DNA of 64,000 nt from Kribbella jejuensis. GTDB lineage: Bacteria; Actinomycetota; Actinomycetes; Propionibacteriales; Kribbellaceae. This document shows positions 35,084 through 44,900 of the stretch, piece by piece (the first letter of the stretch is position 1; each line of letters begins with the position of its first letter). A program made the position numbers and the translations under genes. The notes beneath the pieces are model-generated. The model saw nothing but the letters and a program-made list of their open reading frames with translations, was not told the DNA's origin and searched no databases. The DNA lies in assembly GCF_006715085.1 (NCBI RefSeq), contig NZ_VFMM01000003.1:930001-994000 (forward strand). Direction: 5' to 3'.

Positions 35084-35422
35084 TTACAGGGAAGCCTGGT
35101 TGATGGGGTTCTTCACGTCGACGAGTAGGTCGTCGCCGTCGAGGCGCACCGGGTAGATCGGCACCGGGTCGTAGGCCGGCAGGCTGGTCGGCTCGCCGGT
35201 GCGCAGGTCGAAGCGGGATCCGTGCAGCCAGCACTCGATCTCGCACTCGCCGACGTCGCCCTCGGACAGCTGGATCTGCGCGTGCGAGCACTCGTCCCGC
35301 ACCGCGAAGTACTGTCCCTCGCTCTTCACGACCGCGACCTCGACACCGCCGACCTCGACCGGGATCACTCCCTCGTCGGGGACGTCGGCGGCGGCGCAGG
35401 CGCGCTCGAACGTGTCGCTCAC
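35084..35422 (-). CDS. Rieske [2Fe-2S] ferredoxin in suf operon
   Basis: 112 aa from a GTG at 35422 that overlaps the sufD stop (GTGA). The cluster ligands are DECSHAQI (CxH) and IECWLHGSRFDL (CxxH), with the proline-containing loop near the end. Small Rieske ferredoxins between sufD and sufC are common in actinobacteria; the likely role is electron supply for cluster assembly, which is inference. Confidence 0.92.
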   Translation of the reverse strand: MSDTFERACAAADVPDEGVIPVEVGGVEVAVVKSEGQYFAVRDECSHAQIQLSEGDVGECEIECWLHGSRFDLRTGEPTSLPAYDPVPIYPVRLDGDDLLVDVKNPINQASL

Positions 35423-36621
35423 TTGCCGACGACCGCCTTCGCCCCGGCGCTCAGTTCGGCGGCGCGGGCGAGCTTCTGCTCGATCACGTCGTGCAGGTGC
35501 TCGGTGACCTCGGGGACGCCGATCTTGCCGATGATGTCGTTGAAGAAGCCGGACACCACCAGCCGCCGGGCCGCGTCCTCGGGGATGCCGCGAGCCTGCA
35601 GGTAGAACAGTTGCTCGTCGTCGAACCGGCCGGTCGCGGACGCGTGCCCGGCGCCCTCGATCTCGCCGGTCTCGATCTCCAGGTTCGGCACCGAGTCGGC
35701 GCGGGCGCCGTCGGTGAGCACCAGGTTCCGGTTCAGCTCGAAGGTGTCGGTACCCTCGGCCGCGGCCCGGATCAGCACGTCGCCGATCCACACCGAGCGG
35801 GCGTCGTCGCCGGCCAACGCGCCCTTGTAGAGGACGTTGCTCTTGCAGTGCGTGGCCTCGTGGTCGACGAACAGCCGGTGCTCGTGGTGCTGGCCGGACT
35901 CGGCGAAGTACACGCCGACGAGTTCGGCGTCGCCACCCGGTCCGGCGTACCGGACGTTGGTGCCGATCCGGACGACCTTGCCACCGAGGGTGACCGCGAC
36001 GTGGTGCAGCCGGGCGTCCCGGCCGACCAGCGCGTCGTGCTGCGCCAGGTGGATCGACTCGTGGTCGGCCTGCTGGATCGCGACCACCCGCAGGTCGGCA
36101 CCGTCGCCGACCTTGATCTCGACGTTGCCGCTCAGTTCACCGGCACCCGTGTGGTCGATGATCACGATCGACTTGCTGTGCCGGCCGGCGTCCACGATCA
36201 CGTGGCTGAAGCCACGGCCGCCGAGGCTCGCGACGTTCACGTGCACCGGCTCGGTCAGCTCGGCCTCGACCGGGATCCGCACCGCCAGTGCCTCGGGCGC
36301 GTGGTTCCACGCGACCGCGGCGGACCGGTCCTGCGGGGTGAGGACCTTGACCGCGTCGACCGCGACCGTCTCGATCACCACACCATCAGGGCCGGACGCG
36401 TCGATCTTCGGGGTCTCGGTGCCGGCCGCGTCCTCGAACAGTGTCTTGAGCTGCTTGACCGGGGTGAAGCGCCACTCCTCCTCGCGCCCGTTCGGCACGG
36501 CGAAGTCGGCGACGTCGTACGACGTCGGCCGCTCGCTGCGCGCCTGGAGCGGGACCGGGGACCCCGGCCCGTGGGAGTGCGCCTTGTTGCCGGTAGCAAC
36601 AAGGGTTTCTGCTGACGACAT
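35419..36621 (-). CDS. sufD: SufD scaffold subunit
   Basis: 400 aa. The C-terminal SufBD core is clear: RSVWIGDVLIRAAAEGTDTF, then a histidine in GAGHASATGRFDDEQLFYLQ, and RGIPEDAARRLVVSGFF. It pairs with SufB and SufC. Its ATG overlaps the sufB stop by 1 bp. Confidence 0.94.
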   Translation of the reverse strand: MSSAETLVATGNKAHSHGPGSPVPLQARSERPTSYDVADFAVPNGREEEWRFTPVKQLKTLFEDAAGTETPKIDASGPDGVVIETVAVDAVKVLTPQDRSAAVAWNHAPEALAVRIPVEAELTEPVHVNVASLGGRGFSHVIVDAGRHSKSIVIIDHTGAGELSGNVEIKVGDGADLRVVAIQQADHESIHLAQHDALVGRDARLHHVAVTLGGKVVRIGTNVRYAGPGGDAELVGVYFAESGQHHEHRLFVDHEATHCKSNVLYKGALAGDDARSVWIGDVLIRAAAEGTDTFELNRNLVLTDGARADSVPNLEIETGEIEGAGHASATGRFDDEQLFYLQARGIPEDAARRLVVSGFFNDIIGKIGVPEVTEHLHDVIEQKLARAAELSAGAKAVVGK

Positions 36622-38033
36622 CAGCCGACGGCCCCTTCCATCTGCAGCTCGATCAAACGGTTCAGTTCCAGCGCGTACTCCATCGGGAGCTCGCGGGCGA
36701 TCGGCTCGATGAAGCCGCGGACGATCATCGCCATCGCCTCGTCCTCGGCCATCCCCCGGCTCATCAGGTAGAAGAGCTGGTCGTCGCTGACCTTGGACAC
36801 GGTCGCCTCGTGCCCCATCGCCACGTCGTCCTCGCGGACGTCGACGTACGGGTAGGTGTCCGAACGGCTGATGGTGTCGACCAGCAGCGCGTCACAGCGC
36901 ACCGTGGACTTGCTGTGGTGCGAGCCCGGCGCCACCTCGACCAGACCGCGGTACGACGTCCGGCCGCCGCCGCGGGCCACCGACTTCGAGACGATCGAGC
37001 TCGACGTGTACGGCGCGTTGTGCACCATCTTCGAACCGGCGTCCTGGTGCTGGCCCTCGCCCGCGAACGCCACCGACAGCGTCTCGCCCTTGGCGTGCTC
37101 ACCCATCAGGTACACGGCCGGGTACTTCATCGTCACCTTGGAGCCGATGTTGCCGTCGATCCACTCCATCGTCGCGCCCTCTTCGCAGGTGGCGCGCTTG
37201 GTGACCAGGTTGTAGACGTTGTTCGACCAGTTCTGGATCGTCGTGTAGCGGCAGCGGGCGCCCTTCTTCACGATGATCTCGACGACCGCGGAGTGCAGCG
37301 AGTCGGACTTGTAGATCGGCGCCGTGCAGCCCTCGACGTAGTGCACGTAGGCACCCTCGTCGACGATGATCAGGGTCCGCTCGAACTGGCCCATGTTCTC
37401 GGTGTTGATCCGGAAGTACGCCTGCAGCGGGATGTCCACCTTGACGCCCTTCGGGACGTAGATGAACGAGCCGCCGGACCAGACCGCGGTGTTCAGCGCG
37501 GCGAACTTGTTGTCGCCGACCGGGATGACGGAGCCGAAGTACTCCTTGAAGAGCTCGGGGTGCTCCTTCAGGCCGGTGTCGGTGTCCAGGAAGATGACGC
37601 CCTGGGCCTCCAGGTCCTCCCGGATCTGGTGGTAGACGACCTCGGACTCGTACTGCGCGGCGACGCCGGCGACCAGGCGTTGCTTCTCCGCCTCCGGGAT
37701 GCCGAGCTTGTCGTAGGTGTTCTTGATGTCCGGCGGCAGCTCCTCCCAGGAGGTGGCCTGCTTCTCGGTCGACCGGACGAAGTACTTGATGTTGTCGAAG
37801 TCGATCCCGGACAGGTCGGCGCCCCAGGACGGCATCGGCTTGCGGTCGAAGAGCTTCAGGCCCTTCAGTCGCAGGTCGAGCATCCACTCCGGCTCGTTCT
37901 TGAGGGTGGAGATGCCCCGCACCACGTCGGCGGACAGGCCGCGCTTGGCCACCGCGCCGGCAGCGTCGGAGTCGGCCCAGCCGTACTGGTAGTTGCCGAG
38001 GCCTTCCAGTTCGGGGTGAGCGGTTTGCGTCAT
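36621..38033 (-). CDS. sufB: SufB scaffold subunit
   Basis: 470 aa from the ATG at 38033, with GAGGA upstream and a 4-bp overlap with the sufR stop. Highly conserved blocks WSGGSFIYVPKGVKVDIPLQ, YVEGCTAPIY, and DDVAMGHEATVSKVSDDQLF identify it. SufB is where the nascent cluster is built, and the cysteine of EGCTAP lies in the conserved core. Confidence 0.96.
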   Translation of the reverse strand: MTQTAHPELEGLGNYQYGWADSDAAGAVAKRGLSADVVRGISTLKNEPEWMLDLRLKGLKLFDRKPMPSWGADLSGIDFDNIKYFVRSTEKQATSWEELPPDIKNTYDKLGIPEAEKQRLVAGVAAQYESEVVYHQIREDLEAQGVIFLDTDTGLKEHPELFKEYFGSVIPVGDNKFAALNTAVWSGGSFIYVPKGVKVDIPLQAYFRINTENMGQFERTLIIVDEGAYVHYVEGCTAPIYKSDSLHSAVVEIIVKKGARCRYTTIQNWSNNVYNLVTKRATCEEGATMEWIDGNIGSKVTMKYPAVYLMGEHAKGETLSVAFAGEGQHQDAGSKMVHNAPYTSSSIVSKSVARGGGRTSYRGLVEVAPGSHHSKSTVRCDALLVDTISRSDTYPYVDVREDDVAMGHEATVSKVSDDQLFYLMSRGMAEDEAMAMIVRGFIEPIARELPMEYALELNRLIELQMEGAVG

Positions 38034-38755
38034 CGCGTAGTCCTCGCAGATTCGCCGTCGATTACAGGGGTAGCGGGGGTCGCACCCGGGATATGCGTCG
38101 TACAGACACCGTCGCCGTGGGCGATGGTGGCCAGTCGCTGTACGTGCTTGCCGAGGAGTCTCGAGAACACCTCGGTCTCGGCCTCGCACAGCTGGGGGAA
38201 CTGCTCGGCCACGTGCGCGACCGGGCAGTGGTGCTGGCAGAGCTGGGCGCCGTGGCCCGCCTCCGCCGTGGAGGCGGCGTACCCGTCGGCCGTCAGGGCC
38301 TGGGCGAGCACCTCCGTCTTCTTGCCCTCCGGAGCCTGCGCCAGCAGGTCCCGGTACCTCTCCTCCACCTCGGCGACGCGACGGCGGGCGAACTCCGTCA
38401 CCGCGTCGTCACCGCCGGCCTCGGCGATGAACCGCATCGCGGTCGCCGCGAGGTCGTCGTACGCCGTGTGGAAGGCGTGCCGGCCGGAGTCGGTCAGCAC
38501 GAACACCTTCGCGGGCCGGCCACGGCCACGGGGGCCGTAAACCCGCTCCTCGCGGGATTCCACCAGGCCCTCGTCGAGCAGGTGGTCCAGGTGCCGGCGG
38601 ACCGCCGCCGGGGTCAGTTCGAGCCGCTCGGCCAGCACCGCGGCGCTGGACGGGCCGTTGGTCAGGATCGAGCGGGCGACCCGGTCCCGGGTGGACTCGT
38701 CCCGCGCGCCGGCAGTGCCCTGGGGCACGGTTCGGTCGGTCGCAGGAGTTTTCAC
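38030..38755 (-). CDS. sufR: SufR-type Fe-S regulator of the suf operon
   Basis: 241 aa, GTG start. An ArsR/DeoR-like winged helix (about residues 22-90: AVLAERLELTPAAVRRHLDH, wing RVYGPRGRGRPAK) is followed by a C-terminal cluster of cysteines at 173, 177, 190 and 218 that can hold a [4Fe-4S] cluster. SufR proteins repress the suf operon when the cluster is present. First gene of sufR-B-D-Rieske-C-S-U-T, divergent from an ABC exporter. No Shine-Dalgarno is obvious, so it may be leaderless. Confidence 0.93.
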   Translation of the reverse strand: MKTPATDRTVPQGTAGARDESTRDRVARSILTNGPSSAAVLAERLELTPAAVRRHLDHLLDEGLVESREERVYGPRGRGRPAKVFVLTDSGRHAFHTAYDDLAATAMRFIAEAGGDDAVTEFARRRVAEVEERYRDLLAQAPEGKKTEVLAQALTADGYAASTAEAGHGAQLCQHHCPVAHVAEQFPQLCEAETEVFSRLLGKHVQRLATIAHGDGVCTTHIPGATPATPVIDGESARTTR

Positions 38756-38791
38756 AACATCAGTGTCGCGTAATTCCCCGGGCCCTTCAAA

Positions 38792-38810
38792 TAAGGCTCG
38801 CCTAACCGGT
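38792..38810. promoter_or_regulatory. possible DtxR/IdeR-like iron box upstream of sufR
   Basis: The 19-mer beginning TAAGG and ending GCCTAACCGGT matches the DtxR/IdeR consensus at 13 of 19 positions by my hand alignment, with an intact GCCTAACC half. It lies 37 bp upstream of the sufR start in the divergent gap 38756-38871. It could also be part of a SufR site. Confidence 0.4.
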
Positions 38811-38859
38811 CGGCGCGCTCAGGCGGGAGGCGTGAGCGAGGTCACTCCGGGCCGTTCTC

Positions 38860-38865
38860 TATGCT
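38860..38865 (+). promoter_or_regulatory. -10 box, probably leaderless promoter of the ABC exporter
   Basis: TATGCT ends 6 bp before the GTG start at 38872, leaving no leader for a ribosome binding site. Confidence 0.5.
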
Positions 38866-38871
38866 GCGTTT

Positions 38872-39591
38872 GTGCCAGTCGCGGTGGAGATCGACAACCT
38901 CGTCGTGCGGTACGGCGAGAAGTCCGCGGTCGACGGTCTCAGTCTCACCGTAGCCGCCGGCACGGTGACGGCTGTGCTCGGCCCGAACGGTGCCGGCAAG
39001 ACCACGACCGTGGAGACCTGTGAGGGCTTCCGGCGCCCGGACTCGGGCAGTGTCCGGGTGCTCGGCCTGGATCCGCTCGCCGACCACGACGAGCTGATGC
39101 CGAAGATCGGCGTGATGCTCCAGGAGGGCGGCGCCTGGTCCGGCGTCCGGGCCGTGGAGATGCTGCGGTACGTCGCCACGCTGCACACTCACCCGCTCGA
39201 TGTCCCGGCGCTGGTGGAGCGGCTGGATCTGGGCAGTTGCGGGCGGACGCCGTACCGGAGGCTGTCCGGCGGGCAGAAGCAGCGGCTGTCGTTCGCGCTG
39301 GCGATCGTCGGCCGCCCGGAGATCGCGTTCCTGGACGAGCCGACCACCGGGCTCGACCCGCACGGGCGGCGGGAGATCTGGCAACTGATCCGCGACCTGC
39401 GCGACGACGGCGTCACGGTCGTACTGACGACCCATGCGATGGACGAGGCCGAGCAGCTGTCCGACCAGGTGCACGTCGTCTCGGCCGGCAAGGTGATCGC
39501 CTCCGGCTCACCGGACACGCTGACCGAACACCACACCAAGTCCCTCGAGGACGTCTTCCTCGAACTCACGTCACCGAGGCACGAGAAGTGA
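38872..39591 (+). CDS. ABC transporter ATP-binding protein (DrrA/CcmA type)
   Basis: 239 aa. Walker A GPNGAGKTTTVE, signature LSGGQKQRLSFALA, Walker B IAFLDEPTTGLD and H-loop TTHAMDEAE. It energises the permease in the next gene. The substrate is unknown; this pair sits between suf and ctaA in related genomes as I remember them. Confidence 0.93.
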   Translation: MPVAVEIDNLVVRYGEKSAVDGLSLTVAAGTVTAVLGPNGAGKTTTVETCEGFRRPDSGSVRVLGLDPLADHDELMPKIGVMLQEGGAWSGVRAVEMLRYVATLHTHPLDVPALVERLDLGSCGRTPYRRLSGGQKQRLSFALAIVGRPEIAFLDEPTTGLDPHGRREIWQLIRDLRDDGVTVVLTTHAMDEAEQLSDQVHVVSAGKVIASGSPDTLTEHHTKSLEDVFLELTSPRHEK

Positions 39592-40364
39592 CCACCTACG
39601 CACCGCAGCCGGGAAGTGCGCCCTGGTCGCGCAAGGTGCTGGCGCACACCCGGATGGAGTTCAAGCTCCTGCTCCGCAACGGCGAACAGTTGCTGCTGGC
39701 GCTCGTCATCCCGTTGGGCGTACTCGTCCTGCTCGGCGCGACCGGCCTCGGCGATCGTCTCCCGCTCGGCAGCGGCCGCCCGATCGACGAGGCGGTCCCC
39801 CGCGTCCTGGCGCTGGCGGTGCTGTCCTCGTCCTTCACCTCACTGGCGATCGCCACCGGCTTCGAACGCCGCTACGGCGTGATCAAACGACTGGGCGCCT
39901 CCCCCTTGTCCCGCACCGGCCTGCTGGCCGGGAAAATCGGCGCCGTCCTCCTGATCCAGGGCATCCAGCTCGTTGTTCTCATCGGGACCGGGTTCGCACT
40001 CGGCTGGAAACCCGTCGGAGGAGTCACCGCCGTCATCGGCGTCATCCTCACCGTGTTGTGCGGTACGGCGGCCTTCGCGTCACTGGGCCTGCTGATGGCC
40101 GGCGTACTACGCGCGGAGGCAACCCTGGCGGCAGCCAACCTCCTGTACCTGCTGCTGTTGGTAGGCGGCGCGATCATGACCCCGGTCGACGAGTACCCGG
40201 CCGGCATGCAAGGCGTCGTACGCCTGCTCCCGAGCGCCGCCCTGGCCAGCGGGATCTCCAATTCGACCGTCCAGGGAGTGATCCCCTGGGCCGCCGCCCT
40301 GTCGCTCGCGCTGTGGGCCGCGGTACTCGGATACCTGGTCTCCCGAACCTTCCGATGGGACTGA
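39588..40364 (+). CDS. ABC-2 type transporter permease
   Basis: 258 aa from a GTG at 39588 that overlaps the ATPase stop (GTGA). Six hydrophobic segments can be seen, including LLLALVIPLGVLVLLGA, GKIGAVLLIQGIQLVVLIG and NLLYLLLLVGGAIMTPV. Together with the upstream ATPase it forms a half-size export system. Confidence 0.9.
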   Translation: MTTYAPQPGSAPWSRKVLAHTRMEFKLLLRNGEQLLLALVIPLGVLVLLGATGLGDRLPLGSGRPIDEAVPRVLALAVLSSSFTSLAIATGFERRYGVIKRLGASPLSRTGLLAGKIGAVLLIQGIQLVVLIGTGFALGWKPVGGVTAVIGVILTVLCGTAAFASLGLLMAGVLRAEATLAAANLLYLLLLVGGAIMTPVDEYPAGMQGVVRLLPSAALASGISNSTVQGVIPWAAALSLALWAAVLGYLVSRTFRWD

Positions 40365-40368
40365 GCTT

Positions 40369-40374
40369 TAGAGT
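40369..40374 (+). promoter_or_regulatory. -10 box, probably leaderless promoter of ctaA
   Basis: TAGAGT lies in the short gap after the permease stop, 6 bp before GTG (40381) and 9 bp before ATG (40384). No Shine-Dalgarno precedes the gene. Confidence 0.45.
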
Positions 40375-40383
40375 GTGCCGGTG

Positions 40384-41310
40384 ATGAGCACGGATACGCC
40401 GCCCCAGGAGAGCGCGCCGGTGAGCCGGTTCTGGCGCCTGATCCCCGAACCGAGCCTGGACGTGGTCCGGCGCTGGGGCTGGGCCTCGGTGGTGGTGAAC
40501 ATCGGCATCGTGGTGACCGGCGGGCTGGTCCGGCTGACCGGCTCCGGTCTCGGCTGCCCGACCTGGCCGTCCTGCACCGACGACTCGTACGTGCCGCACG
40601 CCGCGCTCGGCTACCACGGCGCGATCGAGTTCACCAACCGGATGCTCGGTTTCGTGGTGGCCATCGTGGCGATCCTCACCTGGCTGGTCGTGATGCGCTA
40701 CCGCCCGGTCCGGCACGACCTGCGCCGGCTGGCGACGGCCGCCGCGCTGGGCGTCCCGCTGCAGGGCATCATCGGCGGCATCAGCGTGCTCACCGGCCTG
40801 AACCCGTGGATCGTGTCGGCACACTTCCTGGTCTCACCGGTGATCATCACGCTGACCGTGTCGATGATGCGCCGGTCCCGCACCAGTCCGTACCCGCACA
40901 CTCCCCCAGTGGTTCGTGCGCTCGCCACCGCCGCGGTGGTGGCCGTCTGGCTGACCGTTGCCCTGGGCACCATTGTGACCGGTGCCGGGCCGCACTCCGG
41001 CGATCCGGAGACCGGCCGGAACGGATTCGACCCTGAGCTGGTCAGTCAGCTGCACGCGGACGTCGTCTTCGGCCTGCTCGGCATCACGGTCGCGCTGGTG
41101 ATCGCGACCCGCGTGACCGCCACGTCGCGGACGTTGCGCAAGCTCGCCGCCTGGCTGCTGGCGATCGAGCTGCTCCAGGGCGCCGTGGGCTTTACGCAGT
41201 ACTTCACGGGCCTGCCTTGGGGCGTCGTCCTCGTGCACATGTTCCTGGCCGGGCTGCTGATCGCCCTCGTCACCGCCGTGTACGGCGAACGCGGGACGCC
41301 CGCGACCTGA
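40384..41310 (+). CDS. ctaA: heme A synthase (CtaA/Cox15)
   Basis: 308 aa, about eight membrane helices. The first loop holds GSGLGCPTWPSC, the cysteine pair typical of CtaA, and IEFTNRMLGF takes the place of the EXXHR-like motif, with Asn where many homologs have His. Later histidines are in VSAHFLV, LHADVVFGLLG and LVHMFLAG. Makes heme A from heme O in the membrane for cytochrome aa3 oxidase. ATG at 40384; GTG at 40381 is an equal choice for a leaderless start. A weak hairpin, CGGATC/GGTCCG (41321-41336), follows. Confidence 0.92.
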   Translation: MSTDTPPQESAPVSRFWRLIPEPSLDVVRRWGWASVVVNIGIVVTGGLVRLTGSGLGCPTWPSCTDDSYVPHAALGYHGAIEFTNRMLGFVVAIVAILTWLVVMRYRPVRHDLRRLATAAALGVPLQGIIGGISVLTGLNPWIVSAHFLVSPVIITLTVSMMRRSRTSPYPHTPPVVRALATAAVVAVWLTVALGTIVTGAGPHSGDPETGRNGFDPELVSQLHADVVFGLLGITVALVIATRVTATSRTLRKLAAWLLAIELLQGAVGFTQYFTGLPWGVVLVHMFLAGLLIALVTAVYGERGTPAT

Positions 41311-41337
41311 GCGGTTCCAACGGATCAGCTGGTCCGG

Positions 41338-41778
41338 TCAGACGCTGGACGGGGCCGGCAGGACACCCAACTGGGTCAGCCAGCTGAACTGGTCGACGAC
41401 GTTCCAGTGCTCGACGATCCGGCCGTCGCGGACCCGCATGATGTCGACGTACTCGAAGGTCACCCGCCTGCCCGTGGCGGGAACGCCGGCGAAGTCCCCG
41501 GTGTTGGTACCCGACATTGTCTTCTTGGTCACCACCTGATCGCCCTCGGCGATCATGTCCTCGATGGTGAAGGTCGCGTCGGGATAGGCGTTGGCGAACG
41601 CCTGAAGGAACAGCTTGCCGCCTTCCCGGTCCGGCGGGACGCCCGGAGGGCTGCTGAGGTTGACGAAGTCGGGATCGTTCAGCTCGTCGTAGGCGTCGAA
41701 GTCCTTACCGTTCTGGACCTCCTCGACGAACCGCCTGATCACGGCCTTGTTCCGCTCGGTCTGGCTGCGGTCTTCCAT
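41338..41778 (-). CDS. SnoaL-like ester cyclase family protein
   Basis: 146 aa from the ATG at 41778; a GTG 15 codons upstream is possible. The sequence has the NTF2-like SnoaL pattern: NKAVIRRFVEEVQNGKDF, then GGKLFLQAFANAYPDATFTI, GTNTGDFAGVPATGRRV and DGRIVEHWNVVDQ. Such proteins bind or cyclise small molecules, but most genomic copies have no known substrate. It is convergent with ctaA. Confidence 0.88.
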   Translation of the reverse strand: MEDRSQTERNKAVIRRFVEEVQNGKDFDAYDELNDPDFVNLSSPPGVPPDREGGKLFLQAFANAYPDATFTIEDMIAEGDQVVTKKTMSGTNTGDFAGVPATGRRVTFEYVDIMRVRDGRIVEHWNVVDQFSWLTQLGVLPAPSSV

Positions 41779-41901
41779 GTCTGCCACCACCTTGGACTCG
41801 TGGCGCCGACCACCGACGCTCACAGCACCCAGCCTCAGGTCAGGCGTTCCCGGCCGACAGAGAATCTCTTCCCGACCGGCCGGGAAACCTTCGGGCAGAC
41901 G

Positions 41902-44900
41902 TCAGTTGCGGGTCAGTGTGACGTCCACCGGTGTGATGACGTACGGCGTGTCCGAGGTGAAGGCGAGCCGAGCGTGGTACTGGCCCGCTGTGGACGTCGC
42001 CGCGGCATCGAACCGCAGTCGTACCGTCACCGAACGGCCAGGTGCAACGGTGAGCTGCGTACGGTCGGCCGACAACCAGCTCACGTCGGCGCCGAGGACA
42101 CACGCGTCCTGACCGGACAGGTACTCGGCGAACGGTGTCGCGGTGAACGATCCGATCGAGCCGCCGATCCTGCTCAGCCCGCACGCCGCACCTCCGCGGA
42201 ACATGCTGTACGTGGCGTTCGGCAGGGCCGACCACTCGCCGGTCGCCGGATCGAACTGGACGGCCTGGTTGGTGATGTAGCCGCCTGTGATGCCGCCGAC
42301 CAGTTGGAGCTTGCCGCCGCTGCCCGAGTAGGCCATACCCCAGGCGGGATACGGCATGTCGGCGATCCGGGTCCAGCTGTCCGAATCGGGCGCGTACCGG
42401 TAGGCGCTCGCGACCGGGAACTCGTGCCACGGGTCGTCGAGCAGCGGCACGAGACCACCGGCGCAGATCAGTCCGTCACCCGAGCCCGTGCACCCCGGCA
42501 TCACCACGTGTTCCGGGTACGCCGCGATCCGCGTCCAGGTGTTGTCACCCACGTCGTACCGGTACGTGGGAGTCGTTTCCGTACAAGCCTGCGACTCACA
42601 ACCGGCAACCACGTACAGGGCGCCGCCGACGACCGCGCCCGCCGCGGCGGTGCTGGGCATGGGCAGGTCTGCCACGCGTGACCACTTGTTCTTCACCTGG
42701 TCGTACACGTACGTCGCCGAGCTCAGGTTGCCCTGGGCGTCCCAGCCGCCGGTGACATACAGCTTGCCGCCCACGAAGCCGCCGACCGCGCGCTCCAGCG
42801 GCTCGGGCAGGTCCGCGATCCTCCGCCACGAGCCGGCCTCCCGGTTGTAGGCGTAACCGGCGGCGGTCAGACCGTCGTCGGTCGCTCCGCCGACCGAATA
42901 GACGACCCCGTCGTCCGCGGCGACGACGTTGTCCATGATCGGCGTCGGGTAGTCCGGCAGGTGCGACCACGCCGGGTTCGCCGATACGTCCCGGGACGGC
43001 AGCGGGTCGTGCCCGCCGTGCTGCTTCGCGAACGACAGCGGCGAGGCGTCCACCTTCTCCCGCCGCAGCGGTGCACCGGGCGACGTCGTCCGGTGATGAC
43101 CGTCGGTCCCCGTGAAACCACGGTCCTGCTCGACCAGCGACACGTGAGCGGTCTTCGTGCCGTGGTTGGTCAACGTGAGCGTCCGGGGACCGATCGGCCC
43201 CTTGCCGGCGCGGACCGAGACGCCGGACGGGGTCGAGGCCACCCGGCCCGCCTCCAGCGACCAGTCGGCCCGGGTCGTCCTGTGCGCGACAACCCGCGTC
43301 GTCTGCTTCGCGTCGGCGTACTGACGCCCAGTGGCGCTGAGCGCGAGATTGCCGGTGTGGCCGAACAGCCAGTAGTAGCCGTCGTCGAGCTGCGAGTCGT
43401 CGGTGGTCGCGTGGCTCACCGCAGGCGTGACCCCACCGTCGAGCTGTACGCCGGTCAGCCCGGCGCCGGTGTTGTGATCCCGGACGAACCCTGCGACGAG
43501 CCCACCCGGTGCTGCCGCGCACGATCGGTTGCCGACGTACACGTCGTCCAGCTCCCAGAAGTTGTCGGCCTGCCCGCTGAAGCGGAACCGCACCCGGACA
43601 TCGGACTTGTGCGCAGCCTGCGGGATCGGCACCTCGACGTGTCCCGTGACGAAGGCGTCCGGCGCACGCCAGACGTTCTGCCAGGTCGTGCCGCCGTCGA
43701 GGCTCAGGTCGACGACGCCGTCCTGCTCACCGAACCCGTAGTCGTAGTAGTACGTGTCGAAACCGACGGTCGGCTGGGAGAGGTCGGACAGGTCGGCGAC
43801 CGGACTGACCAGGCTCGTGTCGTTACGGTCGACCGGCGACGACCAGTTGTCGACGACGGCGAACTGCCCACCGGCGCCGGTGAGGTTGCCTTTGGCACCG
43901 GGGTCGTCGAACGTCCAGGTCTTGCCGCTGCCCGCGTCGTCGGTGACCGTCCAGCCGTCCTGCGCGCCCGACCATCCCTCGAAGCCGGTGCCGGCACCGT
44001 GGAACACGTGCCCGTAGCCGGCGGACGTGCACGCCGTCTCGTCGACGCGGAGGGCGACGTCCCGCAGCACCGCGTTCTTCCCGTTGCCGACGGCAACACT
44101 AGTGTCCGCGGGCAGGTAGCCGGGCATGTCGGCTGCCTCGATGTGCAACCGGTATGTCGAACCCACCGGGAGGTCCACGCTGTAGCGACCGGTGAACGGA
44201 TCGGTGTGGACGGCGCCGTCCGGGTACCCGTCGATCGAGATCTTGGCGTACACCGGCCAGCCCTGACCGGATCCGTCGGTCACGGTACCGCTGACCGTAC
44301 GTCGGGGTACGGCCGTCAGGGTGAAGTTCCTGGACAGCTCGGCCCCCGCGGACATCGTGACCCGGTCGAGCGTCACGTCGGCGTACCCGAATTTCGACGC
44401 CGTGATCCGGTAGGTCCCCGCGGCCACCGCGACGCGGTAGTGGCCGGACTTGTCGACGACCGCGCGGGTGCGGTAGCCGTTCTGGTCGGTGAACGTGACC
44501 GCAGCACCGTCGAGCCCTTGGTTCCGGGTCCGCACCGAACCCGAGGCCCAGCCGTAGGAACCGAGGGTCAAGGCCGACACACCGTTGGGCGTACCAACGC
44601 CGGTCGGACCGTCCCAGCCGGCGCCTGCCGTGCAGCGGACATCCCCGCACGAGCCGTCGGCGCCCTCGGTGACGTCGTGCAGGGAGCTGTTCTGGCGATA
44701 CAGATAGGTGACCGGATTGCTCCCGGGTACGGGTGTGCCGGCCAAGGCGTACATCGCGGCAACCAGTGGCGCGGACAGGGAGGTACCGCCGTACTGCGCC
44801 CAGCCGTCCTGCCCGAGGGTGTTGTAGACCGCGAGCCCTGTCTCCGGGTCGGCGACGGCGGCCACGTCGGCGGTGGCGCGCGTGTCCGGGCAGCCGGTGT

